A stretch of 64,000 nt of DNA from JALSRK01 sp964461995 (lineage in GTDB: Bacteria > Acidobacteriota > Terriglobia > Bryobacterales > Bryobacteraceae), in contig CAYWXL010000011.1 of NCBI GenBank assembly GCA_964461995.1, positions 1 through 64,000 of the forward strand, read 5' to 3'. Position numbers and translations under genes: made by a program. This document shows positions 40,387 to 49,699 of this stretch, in pieces (the stretch's first letter is position 1; each line of letters starts with the position of its first letter). The notes beneath the pieces are model-generated. The model saw nothing but the letters and a program-made list of their open reading frames with translations, did not search any database and was not told where the DNA came from.

Positions 40387-42195
40387 ATGGAACGGGCAAC
40401 GCGACCGATGGCGCGGATACTGCTGGCGGCGATGCTGGCAGCGATTCCGGCTCAGACCGCCCGGGCGGCCGACAAGTCCCTCGCCGGGAGCCTGATTGGC
40501 TTCGTCAGTGATCGGGAAGGCGTTCCGCAAATGGGCGCCGCCGTGCTTCTTTACAACCGTTATGACCGGTTGGTTGCGCGCACCCTCACGAACGAGAAGG
40601 GGGCCTTCGGGTTCGACTCGCTGCTTCCGGGCGTGTATCGGATCAAGGTCAGCCTTCCCAGCTTCGTCCCGGCGGTCAAAGACAACATCCGGATCTTGCC
40701 GGGCAACCGTAGCTTTCTGTCGATCAGCTTGGCGAGCCTCCTCAGTTCCATCGAGTTGATATACGTTGCTCCGAACGAGCGGGCGGTGATCAACGACGAT
40801 TGGAAGTGGGTGTTGCGCACGGCTACGCCGGCCCGTCCCATTCTGAGGATTCTGCCAGGCATCGACGTCGCCGATCCCGCCGGGAAAAAGCGCGAAACGC
40901 GGACTGCCATCTTCACACGCACGCGCGGATTGCTGAAGCTGTCCGCCGGTGAAGAAGGCGCATTAGCCGCCGCGGGAGCCACCGCCGACTTGGGCACCTC
41001 CTTCGCCTTGGCCACTTCGCTGTTCGGCTCGAGCGACGTGCAGTTTAGCGGCAACTTTGGCTACGCCTTGCAAACGGGAGCCCCTACCGCCGGGTTCCGC
41101 ACGAGCTACAGCAACGAATTGTGGGGCGCCCGGCCTGAAGTGGCGCTGACGATGCGGCAGGTGCAGTTGCGGGGCCTCGCCGGCCAAGCCTTGCTGACGG
41201 GCAATCAAGAGAACGCTCCGAAACTCCAGACCCTGGCCGTCAGCACGCTGGACCGCCGGCGGCTCAGCGATTCCTTGCTGCTTGAATACGGCGCGTCTCT
41301 CGAGTCGGTGGCTTTCCTGGAGCGCTTGAACTACGTGAGCCCCTTCGCCCGGTTGACTTCCGATCTCGGCAAGTTCGGAGTGGTAGAGATCGCTTTCAGC
41401 TCCGGCATGCCGCCGGCGGAGCTGTTGGCCGACTCTGGTGAAGGCGCTGGGGGGATGCAGGACGACCTCACGGTGCTGGCCGTCTTTCCCCGCGTCTCGC
41501 TGGTTTCCAATCAGGCGCGGGTGCAGCGCACCGAGAACTTGGAAGTCAACTATCGCAAGGTCCTCGGCAGCCGGTCGATCAGCGTGGGGGTATACCGGGA
41601 GAGTGTGGCCGACGCGGCTGTGCCCGTGGCGGCGCCGTCGGGCTATTACGCTTCGGGCGACTTGCTCCCAGATCTTTCCTCGAATAGCTCGATCTTCAAC
41701 CTCGGCGACTACGAACGCCTCGGGTTCCGCGCTTCCGTCGCGCAGCAGCTTGGTGAGCACGTGACCTTGACGGCCGCGACGGGCAACACGGGCGTCCTGG
41801 TGCATGAGACTGGAACGCTCAGCACTCGAGACCCGAATGAACTGCGGAATTCGATGCAAATGTCGCGGCGGACGTGGCTAGCCCTCCGCGTCTCCGCCAA
41901 GGCGCCGCACTCCGGCATGCGTTTCTCGGCCGGCTACCGGTGGATGGACTACAACGCCCTGGCGCCCACCCACTTGTTCCTGACATCTGGTCTGCAGCCG
42001 GAGGTTGGCTTGAACATCCGCATCCAGCAATCGCTCCCCTCTTTCGGGATCTGGTCCGGACGCATGGTGGCTAGCGCCGAGCTGCGGAACCTGCTGGCAC
42101 AAGGCTACGTGCCGGTGACCACGGCCGACGGCCGACGCCTATACCTCATTCAGAATCCGCGCACCGTACGCGGCGGCCTGAGTTTCATCTTCTGA
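40387..42195 (+). CDS. Outer-membrane protein with carboxypeptidase-regulatory-like domain
   Basis: 602 residues with a signal peptide (ARILLAAMLAAIPAQTARA). An Ig-like carboxypeptidase-regulatory domain follows (SLIGFVSDREGVPQMGAAV, then NEKGAFGFDSLLPGVYRI; about 30-120). A long beta-rich region of alternating strands comes next and ends RTVRGGLSFIF, with the terminal Phe typical of outer-membrane barrels. It resembles a short TonB-receptor relative without a recognisable plug or TonB box. The pair GWxTD protein plus this protein suggests an envelope-associated complex (inference). ATG 40387 and an in-frame ATG at 40408 are both possible starts. Confidence 0.72.
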   Translation: MERATRPMARILLAAMLAAIPAQTARAADKSLAGSLIGFVSDREGVPQMGAAVLLYNRYDRLVARTLTNEKGAFGFDSLLPGVYRIKVSLPSFVPAVKDNIRILPGNRSFLSISLASLLSSIELIYVAPNERAVINDDWKWVLRTATPARPILRILPGIDVADPAGKKRETRTAIFTRTRGLLKLSAGEEGALAAAGATADLGTSFALATSLFGSSDVQFSGNFGYALQTGAPTAGFRTSYSNELWGARPEVALTMRQVQLRGLAGQALLTGNQENAPKLQTLAVSTLDRRRLSDSLLLEYGASLESVAFLERLNYVSPFARLTSDLGKFGVVEIAFSSGMPPAELLADSGEGAGGMQDDLTVLAVFPRVSLVSNQARVQRTENLEVNYRKVLGSRSISVGVYRESVADAAVPVAAPSGYYASGDLLPDLSSNSSIFNLGDYERLGFRASVAQQLGEHVTLTAATGNTGVLVHETGTLSTRDPNELRNSMQMSRRTWLALRVSAKAPHSGMRFSAGYRWMDYNALAPTHLFLTSGLQPEVGLNIRIQQSLPSFGIWSGRMVASAELRNLLAQGYVPVTTADGRRLYLIQNPRTVRGGLSFIF

Positions 42196-42250
42196 GGCCG
42201 GATCCTCTGTGCGATCGCAACTTCGATAGGGGATTGGTGAGTCCGTATCC

Positions 42251-43909
42251 CTACTCAGCTGGCTCGCGCACTTGCAGGATCTGATCCGCGCGCACCTTGC
42301 CGAGCTTCTGCACGATGCCTGAGGGCCAACGGATCTCGACCTCCGCCGTGTCCTGGTCCCCGAGGCCGAAGTGCACGGGACCGGCGCTCGAGGAGGCGTA
42401 GCCCACCGCGAAGGAGACGTGGTTGTACTGAGCGCCCGCGGCGGTGGTCACCTTGATCCGGGCGCCGATGGCGTCCCGGTTGCTTTTGACCCCTTCCAGG
42501 TCGAGCATCAGCCAGTGGTTCCCGCCCGGACTGTCGTTCATCCAGACTTCGGCCGGCTCGCGGAGGGCGGTGACGACGATGTCGATGCGTCCGTCCCCGT
42601 CCAGGTCGCCGTGGGCCGAACCCCGGTGCCGTTTCGGCTCGACGGCGGCGAAGCCGGCCTCTTCAGTCAGCGGCTGCCACTTGCGTCCTCCGAGATTGCG
42701 AAAGACCGTGTTGTGCTGGCGCACCGCGACGCGTCCCTCCATCGTCGGCGACTGCACGTGGCCACGGGAGACAAACAGATCCTTCCAGCCGTCATTGTCG
42801 AAGTCGAACAAGGCAGGACTGTAGCCGGCCATGGCCCGGCTCGCCGTCGTCATGCCGCTCGCCGCGGTCACTTCCTCGAAGGAGAGGCCGCTGGTGTTGC
42901 GGAAGATCGGGAAGGTCTCGTTGTCCAGGGCGACGAAGGCGATATCCGGCCGCCCGTCGTTGTCCACGTCCCGGGAATCGACACCCATTCCCGAGATGAA
43001 ATTCCCGTGCTCGGCCAGCGCCACGCCGGCCTCGAAGGCAGCTTCTTCGAACCGGGTCTTGCCGGCGTTGTGAAACAGGAAGTTGAAGAGCTTATCGTTT
43101 GAGACGAATACGTCGAGCAAACCGTCGCCATCGTAGTCGGCCACGGCGGCTCCCATCCCTTTGCCTTCGTGGCCGCGGATGCCCGAGGCGGCGGAAATGT
43201 CGGTGAAGGTACCGTCGCCGTTGTTGTGGAACAGGCCGTTGGGAGTGGGGCCGTACAGCCGGGGGTGGCAGTACTCCAAGACGCCTTCGTAACGGCACTC
43301 GGGTTCTTTCTCGCGGCTCCAGGCCAAGTAGTTGACGATGAAGAGGTCCAGCCACCCGTCATTATCCACGTCGAGGAAAGCTCCGTGAACCGCCCAGAGG
43401 GGGCCGTAGTCCGGGTCGTCCGCCTTGTCCAGTCCGGCCTCCGCCGTGACGTCCGTGAACGTGCCGTCGCCGTTGTTGCGGTAGAGGGTGTACCGGTGAA
43501 CCCCTGCCAGGAAGAGGTCCTGGTCGCCGTCATTGTCGTAGTCTCCGACGATCACGCCCGTATCGTATCCGGAGCCCTGGAGCCCGGCCCGGGCCGTGAC
43601 GTCGGTGAAGTTGCCCCTGCCGTCGTTGGCGAACAGCCGATTCCAGTATTTGTGGCCCGTCTTCTGCAGCGTGACGATGTCGGCGCCGTTGGCGAAATAG
43701 ATGTCGAGGTCGCCGTCGTTGTCGTAGTCGAAGACGGCTACGCCCCCGGCCATCGTCTCCGGCGCATACCGCCGGGGAGTCTCTGAGTTTTCCAGGGTGA
43801 AGCCGATCTCCCGATACCGGAAATGAATCGGCGGGTTGTCTCCGGCCAGACCCGGCCGCCACACGGCGATGAGGAGCGGCAAGAGCCGGAGTGAGCGGTG
43901 GACGTGCAT
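42251..43909 (-). CDS. CRTAC1 family protein (FG-GAP repeats and ASPIC/UnbV domain)
   Basis: 552-residue secreted beta-propeller with a signal peptide near residues 4-22 (RSLRLLPLLIAVWRPGLAG). Seven calcium-binding-like blade motifs are visible, for example DYDNDGDLDIYFANG, DVDNDGWLDLFIVNY, DYDGDGLLDVFVSND and DLDGDGRIDIVVTAL. The C-terminal ASPIC/UnbV domain carries RDAIGARIKVTTAAG and HFGLGDQDTAEVEIRWPSG. Such proteins are numerous in Acidobacteriota and Planctomycetota and probably bind polysaccharide or matrix; no enzymatic activity is known. It stands alone on the minus strand, convergent with the outer-membrane-protein gene and divergent from ileS. Confidence 0.9.
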   Translation of the reverse strand: MHVHRSLRLLPLLIAVWRPGLAGDNPPIHFRYREIGFTLENSETPRRYAPETMAGGVAVFDYDNDGDLDIYFANGADIVTLQKTGHKYWNRLFANDGRGNFTDVTARAGLQGSGYDTGVIVGDYDNDGDQDLFLAGVHRYTLYRNNGDGTFTDVTAEAGLDKADDPDYGPLWAVHGAFLDVDNDGWLDLFIVNYLAWSREKEPECRYEGVLEYCHPRLYGPTPNGLFHNNGDGTFTDISAASGIRGHEGKGMGAAVADYDGDGLLDVFVSNDKLFNFLFHNAGKTRFEEAAFEAGVALAEHGNFISGMGVDSRDVDNDGRPDIAFVALDNETFPIFRNTSGLSFEEVTAASGMTTASRAMAGYSPALFDFDNDGWKDLFVSRGHVQSPTMEGRVAVRQHNTVFRNLGGRKWQPLTEEAGFAAVEPKRHRGSAHGDLDGDGRIDIVVTALREPAEVWMNDSPGGNHWLMLDLEGVKSNRDAIGARIKVTTAAGAQYNHVSFAVGYASSSAGPVHFGLGDQDTAEVEIRWPSGIVQKLGKVRADQILQVREPAE

Positions 43910-44003
43910 CAGTGAAGCGGTACGGTTACTCTTCCCTTAAACCTATCATGTAGCCGATCCGGCCGCTTCAGGGGGCGTAGTACCATGAAATGTTAGCCAG
44001 CAC

Positions 44004-46829
44004 ATGGACTTGGACAACCTCGACCTCAAGAAGACCGTCAACCTGCCGAAGACGGCATTCCCGATGAAGGCCAACCTCCCCCGGCGAGAGCCCGAGATCC
44101 TGGCCCGCTGGGAGGAGACCCGTCTCTACGACCGGATCCGGCAGGCGCGCAGCGGCCGGCCTAAGTACGTGCTCCACGACGGGCCGCCCTATGCCAACGG
44201 CAACATCCATCTGGGAACTGCTTTCAACAAGATCCTGAAAGACTTCATCGTCAAGTCCCGGAGCATGGCCGGCTACGACGCTCCGTTTGTGCCGGGATGG
44301 GACTGCCACGGGCTGCCGATCGAGATCCGGGTCGATAGCGAGCTTGGCGAGAAGAAGGCGTCGATGAGCCCGGTCGAGATCCGAAGGGCCTGCCGCCGGT
44401 ACGCGGAAAAGTACGTCAACATTCATCGCCAGGAGTTCAAGCGTCTGGGCGTGCTCGGACGTTGGGAGAAACCGTATCTGACGATGAGCGCCCAGTACCA
44501 AAGTGTGATCGCCAGGGCCTTCATCGAGTTTCTCGACCGCGGTTACGTCTACAAGGGCCTGAAACCGGTGCACTGGTGCCCAAACTGTACCACGGCGCTC
44601 GCCGAGGCCGAGGTGGAATATGAAGATCATACGAGCCCCTCGATCTGGGTGCGGTTTCCGCTGGCCTCGGATCCGGCCGCCATCGATCCCGCCCTCGCCG
44701 GACGCAAGGTCTGGGGCCTGATCTGGACTACGACCCCCTGGACGCTCCCCGCCAATCTGGCAATCGCCTACCATCCCAAGTTCACTTACGTCGCTGTCGA
44801 TACCGGTGAGGACGTTTACCTCGTCGCCGAGGGCCTTTATGATGCGACCCTGGACGCCTGCGGCTGGGGCCGCCATGAGATCATCGCCCGTTTCCCGGGC
44901 GAGAAGCTGGAAGGCGGCGTCTATCGCCATCCGTTTTTGGAACGGGATTCCAAAGGCATCCTGGCCGAGCACGTCACCTTGGAGCAAGGTACCGGCGCTG
45001 TGCACACGGCACCCGGCCACGGGCTCGAGGACTACTTGATCGGCCAGGAGTATGGACTTCCGGTTTATTGCCCGGTGGACCATCGTGGACGGTTCTTCCA
45101 GGCCGAGGACGCTCCTGGCGCGCTCCCCGAGTCGATCCTCGGCAAGAGCGTATGGGACGCAAATCCGGTGGTTGTCCAGATCCTGCGCGAGCGCCAGGCG
45201 CTGTTGGCTGAGAAGACCATCCGGCACAGCTATCCCCACTGCTGGCGATGCCACAACCCGACGATCTTCCGAGCCACCGAGCAGTGGTTCATCGGCATGG
45301 AGCGCAACGGCCTTCGGCAGAAAGCCCTGGAGGCCATCAAGACCGTCTCCTGGATGCCGAAATGGGGCGAGGAACGCATCTCGAACATGATCGCCACCCG
45401 GCCGGACTGGTGCATCTCGCGCCAGCGGATCTGGGGCGTTCCGATTACTGTGTTTTACTGCCAGGGGTGCGGCAAGACGGTCACCGACCGCGCTGTGTTG
45501 GAGAAGGTCGTGGATCTGTTCGCGGAGCACACCGCGGACATCTGGTACGAGAAGTCGGCGGCGGAGCTGTTGGACGGTTACCGCTGTCCCAAGTGCGGCG
45601 GAGCGGAGTTCGAGAAAGAAAAGGACATTCTGGACGTCTGGTTCGATTCGGGATCGAGCCACCTGGCGGTGGTGGACAAGGAGCCGGAACTGCACTGGCC
45701 GGCGGATCTCTACGTGGAGGGAGGCGACCAATATCGCGGCTGGTTCCACAGCTCTTTGCTCGTGGGCGTGGGCCTGAAAGGCGCCAGTCCGTACAAGGCC
45801 TGCGCCACCCACGGTTGGACGCTTGACGGCGAAGGCCGCGCCATGTCGAAGTCGTTGGGCAACATCATTGAGCCGGCCGAGATCGTTCAGAAGTACGGGG
45901 CGGAGATCCTCCGTCTGTGGGTGGCTTCGGTGGAGTTCACCGAGGACGTGCGGATCTCCGAGACAATCCTTGCGCGTTTGACCGAAGCCTACCGGAAGAT
46001 CCGCAACACGTTCCGCTTCGCCCTCGGCAATCTCCACGACTTCGACCCGGCCCGCGACGCGCTGCCCGCCGCCGAGCTGCTTGAGTTCGACCAGTGGATC
46101 CTGTTCCGGGCCGAGGAGATCACGCGCCGTTGCCGGCGCTGGTACGACGAGTTCGCCTTTCACCGCGTCTATCAGGCGCTGTATAACTTCGCCGTCACCG
46201 ACCTCAGCTCTCTTTATTTCGATGTGTTGAAAGACCGCCTGTACACAGCGGCCCCGGACTCGCCGGCGCGGCGCAGCGCTCAGACGGCGATCTATCGTCT
46301 CGTCTGGGCGCTGGTCCGGCTCCTGGCGCCCTTGATGAGCTTCACGATGGAAGAAGTATGGGGTCATCTGGCCCGGCCGGATGGTTCTCCGGACTCCGTC
46401 CACATCGCCCTGCTCCCCGAACCGGAGGAGCTAACGGAGGGGCTCACGGCGGAACACCGGGAGCGGGCAAAGGATTGGAACCGGCTCGTGGAAGTCCGTG
46501 AGATTGTGTTGAAGAGTTTGGAAGCCGCCCGGACGGCCAAGATCATTGGCGCCCCGCTCGAAGCTAGGGTGCACTTGAAGGCCAGTGGAGAACTTTATGA
46601 GCTGCTGGACCGTTACGAGCGGAGTCTGGCGGAGTTGTTTATCGTCTCGGAAGTTTCCATGGAAGGACACGCGGACACTGAGTTGGCTGTCCATGTGGAA
46701 CGCGCTTCCGGAAGCAAGTGTCCGCGGTGCTGGAAGTACCGCGAGGACGTGGGCGCCCACCCGGTGGTCCCTGAAGTGTGCGGATCGTGCGCTGCGGCGG
46801 TGCTGGAAACGGTTCAGGGCCGGGGCTGA
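44004..46829 (+). CDS. ileS: Isoleucine--tRNA ligase
   Basis: Cytoplasmic class I aminoacyl-tRNA synthetase of 941 residues. The HIGH-equivalent is HLGT (69-72, in GNIHLGTAFNK) and the KMSKS-equivalent is AMSKS (613-617). The editing (CP1) domain lies between, with TTTPWTLPANLAI and HTAPGHGLEDY. The C-terminal zinc finger (about 900-930) has KCPRCWKYRED and VCGSCAA, so this is the bacterial zinc-containing type. ATG 44004 has no evident Shine-Dalgarno sequence. A three-codon ORF (ATG AAA TGT TAG) at 43984-43995 precedes it, with no known meaning. It is followed 1 bp later by lspA, an arrangement common in bacteria. Confidence 0.97.
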   Translation: MDLDNLDLKKTVNLPKTAFPMKANLPRREPEILARWEETRLYDRIRQARSGRPKYVLHDGPPYANGNIHLGTAFNKILKDFIVKSRSMAGYDAPFVPGWDCHGLPIEIRVDSELGEKKASMSPVEIRRACRRYAEKYVNIHRQEFKRLGVLGRWEKPYLTMSAQYQSVIARAFIEFLDRGYVYKGLKPVHWCPNCTTALAEAEVEYEDHTSPSIWVRFPLASDPAAIDPALAGRKVWGLIWTTTPWTLPANLAIAYHPKFTYVAVDTGEDVYLVAEGLYDATLDACGWGRHEIIARFPGEKLEGGVYRHPFLERDSKGILAEHVTLEQGTGAVHTAPGHGLEDYLIGQEYGLPVYCPVDHRGRFFQAEDAPGALPESILGKSVWDANPVVVQILRERQALLAEKTIRHSYPHCWRCHNPTIFRATEQWFIGMERNGLRQKALEAIKTVSWMPKWGEERISNMIATRPDWCISRQRIWGVPITVFYCQGCGKTVTDRAVLEKVVDLFAEHTADIWYEKSAAELLDGYRCPKCGGAEFEKEKDILDVWFDSGSSHLAVVDKEPELHWPADLYVEGGDQYRGWFHSSLLVGVGLKGASPYKACATHGWTLDGEGRAMSKSLGNIIEPAEIVQKYGAEILRLWVASVEFTEDVRISETILARLTEAYRKIRNTFRFALGNLHDFDPARDALPAAELLEFDQWILFRAEEITRRCRRWYDEFAFHRVYQALYNFAVTDLSSLYFDVLKDRLYTAAPDSPARRSAQTAIYRLVWALVRLLAPLMSFTMEEVWGHLARPDGSPDSVHIALLPEPEELTEGLTAEHRERAKDWNRLVEVREIVLKSLEAARTAKIIGAPLEARVHLKASGELYELLDRYERSLAELFIVSEVSMEGHADTELAVHVERASGSKCPRCWKYREDVGAHPVVPEVCGSCAAAVLETVQGRG

Positions 46830-46830
46830 G

Positions 46831-47331
46831 ATGCACTCCCGCTTTGTCGCCTTCGGTCTTTCGGCCGCGGTTGTTCTTCTCGACCGCCTCACCAAGCTGT
46901 GGGTGGAGTCGGCGGTGGGGCGCTATGAAACGATCCCGGTCATCCCAGGTTTTTTCGACATCATCTACACGCGTAACCGCGGCATAGCCTTCGGGCTTTT
47001 CGCGGACTCCGGCGGCTACTTGCGTTCGGTATTGCTTGTCGGCGTTGCGGTGGCCGTCTTGGGCGCCGTGGCGGTGCTCATATGGCGCTTGCCGCGAAAT
47101 CCCACGCCTTCGCACCGGTGGTTTCCCTTTGCTTTAGGGTTGATCTTCGGAGGGGCTGCGGGAAATCTCTACGACCGCATTGTACACGGCAGCGTGACGG
47201 ATTTCCTCGACGTGTACGTGGGCGATTGGCACTGGCCGGCCTTCAACATCGCCGACAGCGCGATTACGATCGGAGCGGTGCTGCTGCTGATGGAGTCCGT
47301 ACTGCGGCCTCGCCAGATGAGGGAAAGCTAG
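46831..47331 (+). CDS. lspA: Lipoprotein signal peptidase II
   Basis: Inner-membrane aspartic peptidase that removes signal peptides from diacylglyceryl-modified prolipoproteins. 166 residues with four hydrophobic segments. The family motifs NRGIAFGLF (residues 49-57), GGAAGNLYDRIVHGSVTDF (second motif with the first Asp) and FNIADSAI (with the second catalytic Asp) are all present. ATG 46831 follows the ileS stop by one base; an earlier in-frame reading lies inside ileS. The lgt gene starts 1 bp after its stop, so the two first steps of lipoprotein maturation are encoded together. Confidence 0.96.
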   Translation: MHSRFVAFGLSAAVVLLDRLTKLWVESAVGRYETIPVIPGFFDIIYTRNRGIAFGLFADSGGYLRSVLLVGVAVAVLGAVAVLIWRLPRNPTPSHRWFPFALGLIFGGAAGNLYDRIVHGSVTDFLDVYVGDWHWPAFNIADSAITIGAVLLLMESVLRPRQMRES

Positions 47332-47332
47332 C

Positions 47333-48121
47333 ATGTATCCCAAACTGATCAGCTTCAATGGTTTCTTTTTGCCGACCTACGGGCTTCTCGTGGCGCTCGG
47401 TTTCGTGGCGGCGTTGTGGATGGCGAGGCGCCTGTCCCGCCGTGTCCGGCTCGATCCCGAAGTGATAACGAACCTGGGGGTCTACTGCGCTGTCGCCGGA
47501 CTGCTCGGGGCTAAGGTGATGCTGCTCATTTTTGACTGGCGTTACTACGCCGCCCACCCTGCCGAGATCTTCACCCTGCGGACGCTGCAAGCCGGCGGCG
47601 TTTTTCAAGGCGGCCTCATCGCCGCTCTCGTCATGGCTTACATCTATACGCGGAAGCATGGCCTGCCCCGGCTCAAAGCCGCCGACGTCTTTGCTCCCGG
47701 CGTGGCGCTCGGTCACGGAATCGGCCGGCTGGGATGTTTCGCCGCGGGCTGCTGCTGGGGCATCGAAACCCGCCTGCCGTGGGCGGTGACCTTTACGAAG
47801 CAGGATGCCCACGATCTGGTCGGAGTTCCCCTCAACACCCCCCTGCATCCCACTCAGCTTTACGAATCCGTGGCTGAGTTCATCATCTTCGGTATTCTCT
47901 ACCGGCGGTTCCACCGGCCTCATGCCGACGGCGTGATCATCGGACTCTACCTGGTGCTTTACGGGGTGGTCAGGTTCTTCGTAGAGTTTGTCCGTTTTCA
48001 CCAGCAACCCAATCCGTTCGGCGGTCCATTTTCGGCCACGCAGTGGCTCTCGCTGCTATTAGGGGCGGTGGGCGTTTACCTGTGGCGCTTGCGTAGCCCC
48101 AGCGCTACCGGGGAGAAGTAG
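47333..48121 (+). CDS. lgt: Prolipoprotein diacylglyceryl transferase
   Basis: Inner-membrane enzyme that attaches diacylglycerol from phosphatidylglycerol to the lipobox cysteine. 262 residues with about seven membrane helices. The Lgt signature GHGIGRLGCFAAGCCWG lies near residues 125-141, preceded by the GGVFQGGLIAA segment, and the C-terminal HPTQLYES motif is present. ATG 47333 follows the lspA stop by one base, completing ileS-lspA-lgt. A hairpin follows 16 bp after the stop. Confidence 0.95.
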   Translation: MYPKLISFNGFFLPTYGLLVALGFVAALWMARRLSRRVRLDPEVITNLGVYCAVAGLLGAKVMLLIFDWRYYAAHPAEIFTLRTLQAGGVFQGGLIAALVMAYIYTRKHGLPRLKAADVFAPGVALGHGIGRLGCFAAGCCWGIETRLPWAVTFTKQDAHDLVGVPLNTPLHPTQLYESVAEFIIFGILYRRFHRPHADGVIIGLYLVLYGVVRFFVEFVRFHQQPNPFGGPFSATQWLSLLLGAVGVYLWRLRSPSATGEK

Positions 48122-48137
48122 CCCTTCCGGCCTCCGC

Positions 48138-48155
48138 CGAAGATCCACATCTTCG
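48138..48155 (+). terminator. Possible terminator after lgt
   Basis: CGAAGAT (48138-48144), loop CCAC, ATCTTCG (48149-48155): a perfect 7-bp stem with a tetraloop, 17 nt after the lgt stop. The following AGAAGGGTTT contains only a short T-run. The rest of 48156-48307 shows no gene. Confidence 0.42.
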
Positions 48156-48307
48156 AGAAGGGTTTCCTAAGGGAAATTCCTCAGTAGAACTAACTGGATT
48201 CACGGATTCGCATCGGACCCGAACCACTCTAACGTAAGAATTGGAGCAACATCCGGCTGCCGGAAGCGTCCGTCTGGAATCAGGGACCTCTTCTCGGGTA
48301 CGAAGGC

Positions 48308-48799
48308 ATGAGCACAGCACCAGTTTCGGTCTCGGTTCGGAGGAGAGGGCAGCGGGGCAATACGATGGTCGAAGCGGCCTTCGTCATTGTCCCGCTGCTA
48401 GCTCTGATCTTCGCGATCATCGACTTCGGACTCGCCATCTTCGTTCGTAGCACCCTCCAGCACGCTACGCGCGAAGGCGTCCGATACGCCATCACGTATC
48501 GGACTTTTACGGGCATGGGTCACGACGCCTCGATCAAGAAGGTGGTCCAGGAGGCCGCCATGGGGTTCCTGGACGGTCAAGAGAACCTGAACAAGATCAA
48601 AATCCGCTATTACGATCCTTCGAACTTGACGGAGGTGGCCGACAACTCGCCGGGAAACATCATCGAGGTCTCGGTGGAGAACTATACCTGGGGCTGGCTG
48701 GCTCAACTGATGCGGGATGCCCCGCCTCTACAGATTACGACACGGTCCTCGGACCGTATGGAAGGACTTCCGCCGGGGCAGAATCCGCCGCCGCGGTAA
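48308..48799 (+). CDS. TadE-like pilus assembly protein
   Basis: 163-residue pseudopilin-like protein of the Tad (Flp) pilus or secretion type. After a basic N-terminus, the segment RGNTMVEAAFVIVPLLALIF followed by AIIDFGLAIFVRSTL gives the TadE signature: short cytoplasmic basic part, Glu at position +5 of the hydrophobic helix, then a single membrane anchor. The rest is a small periplasmic domain. ATG 48308 has a weak Shine-Dalgarno context. It is the first of three related genes (with 48825-49439 and 49700-51232). No tadA, tadB, tadC or flp gene is present in the window. Confidence 0.82.
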   Translation: MSTAPVSVSVRRRGQRGNTMVEAAFVIVPLLALIFAIIDFGLAIFVRSTLQHATREGVRYAITYRTFTGMGHDASIKKVVQEAAMGFLDGQENLNKIKIRYYDPSNLTEVADNSPGNIIEVSVENYTWGWLAQLMRDAPPLQITTRSSDRMEGLPPGQNPPPR

Positions 48800-48824
48800 G
48801 ACACGAGGGGAGGAAACAGCGGTT

Positions 48825-49439
48825 ATGCGGACGAGAACCAGACAGCAGGGAAACACGATCGTAGAGTTCGCCATTGCCTCGACGTTCCTCATCCCGCTGT
48901 TGCTGGGAACGGTCAACGTGGGCATGAACCTCAGCCGAAGCATCCAGGTGACCCAGCTCAGCCGAGACGCCGGTCATATGTACGTCCGTTTCGTGGACTT
49001 TTCCGAGCCCGCGAACCAGAATCTGATCGTCCGCCTGGCGGCCGGACTCGGAATGACGCGGACCGGCGGGAACGGGAAAGTGATTCTTACCCGCGTGATG
49101 ATGATCGGCGAGGACGAGTGCACTGCCGGAGGGCTCCAGCTGCAAGAGTGCACGAACTACCTTCAGCCAGTCATTACTCAGCAGATCATCATCGGCAATG
49201 CGCTCTTGTCGCCGAGCGAGCTTGGCGAGCCTCCGTCCAGCTTGAAGGACCAAAAAGGCGAAATCAGCATGTCGGACTACTTGACCGACGTGCGCACCCG
49301 CGCGATCGGATTCAACTCGATTCTGCCGCTGCAGCCTGGGGAGCTGGCCTACGTCGCCGAGGCGATCTTCGAGGCGCCGGAGTTCAACTTCCCGGGATTT
49401 TTCGAGGAGACGCGGGTGTACGCGAGGACGATCTATTGA
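48825..49439 (+). CDS. TadE/TadG-like pilus assembly protein
   Basis: 204-residue second pseudopilin-like protein. The N-terminus RQQGNTIVEFAIASTFLIPL has the same Glu-containing hydrophobic anchor as its neighbour, followed by a larger periplasmic domain of unknown fold. ATG 48825 is chosen because it directly precedes the anchor and has GGGGAGG about 11 nt upstream; a longer in-frame reading starts inside the preceding gene. The 25-bp spacing to the first TadE gene supports one transcript. Confidence 0.82.
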   Translation: MRTRTRQQGNTIVEFAIASTFLIPLLLGTVNVGMNLSRSIQVTQLSRDAGHMYVRFVDFSEPANQNLIVRLAAGLGMTRTGGNGKVILTRVMMIGEDECTAGGLQLQECTNYLQPVITQQIIIGNALLSPSELGEPPSSLKDQKGEISMSDYLTDVRTRAIGFNSILPLQPGELAYVAEAIFEAPEFNFPGFFEETRVYARTIY

Positions 49440-49466
49440 GCGAAACGCCGCGAAAGGAGTGGCGCG

Positions 49467-49556
49467 GTGACGGCTGAAACGGGTTTGGAGGTCATGGCGG
49501 CGCAGACACGACGACGGGTGGCTCCGGCCGGGGGCCGGACGCCTAGTTGGAACTAA
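49467..49556 (+). CDS. Possible small ORF (29 residues) between tad genes
   Basis: A GTG start at 49467 has AAGGAG (49454-49459) spaced 7 nt and opens a 29-codon frame ending at TAA 49554-49556, in the 260-bp gap between two tad genes. The peptide is Arg-rich in its second half (AQTRRRVAPAGGRTP) with no membrane segment. A hairpin sits within it at 49523-49539. Translation is possible but unproven. Confidence 0.22.
   Translation: MTAETGLEVMAAQTRRRVAPAGGRTPSWN
49523..49539. terminator. Short hairpin in the tad intergenic gap
   Basis: TCCGGCC (49523-49529), loop GGG, GGCCGGA (49533-49539): a perfect 7-bp stem. There is no U-tract, so it is more likely an RNA processing or attenuation structure, or chance in GC-rich DNA, than a true terminator. 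Confidence 0.25.
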
Positions 49557-49699
49557 GGGAGTGGCCTTGAGAGAAGGGCGCCGGCGGCATCGTTTCCCGG
49601 TGGGAAAACCTAGCGGAATTCGACGAAAGACCGGATTCCAGCGGATTCCGGGCGCCGGTAGAGTCGAAAACGCGGAGAGTTGTCCCTGAGGGGGTTGCC

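Noticed and set aside
43968..46403. An 811-codon open frame antisense to ileS
   Set aside because: It is a GC-bias shadow: ileS has every catalytic motif on the opposite strand, and the antisense translation is rich in Arg, Val, His and Asp without any domain.
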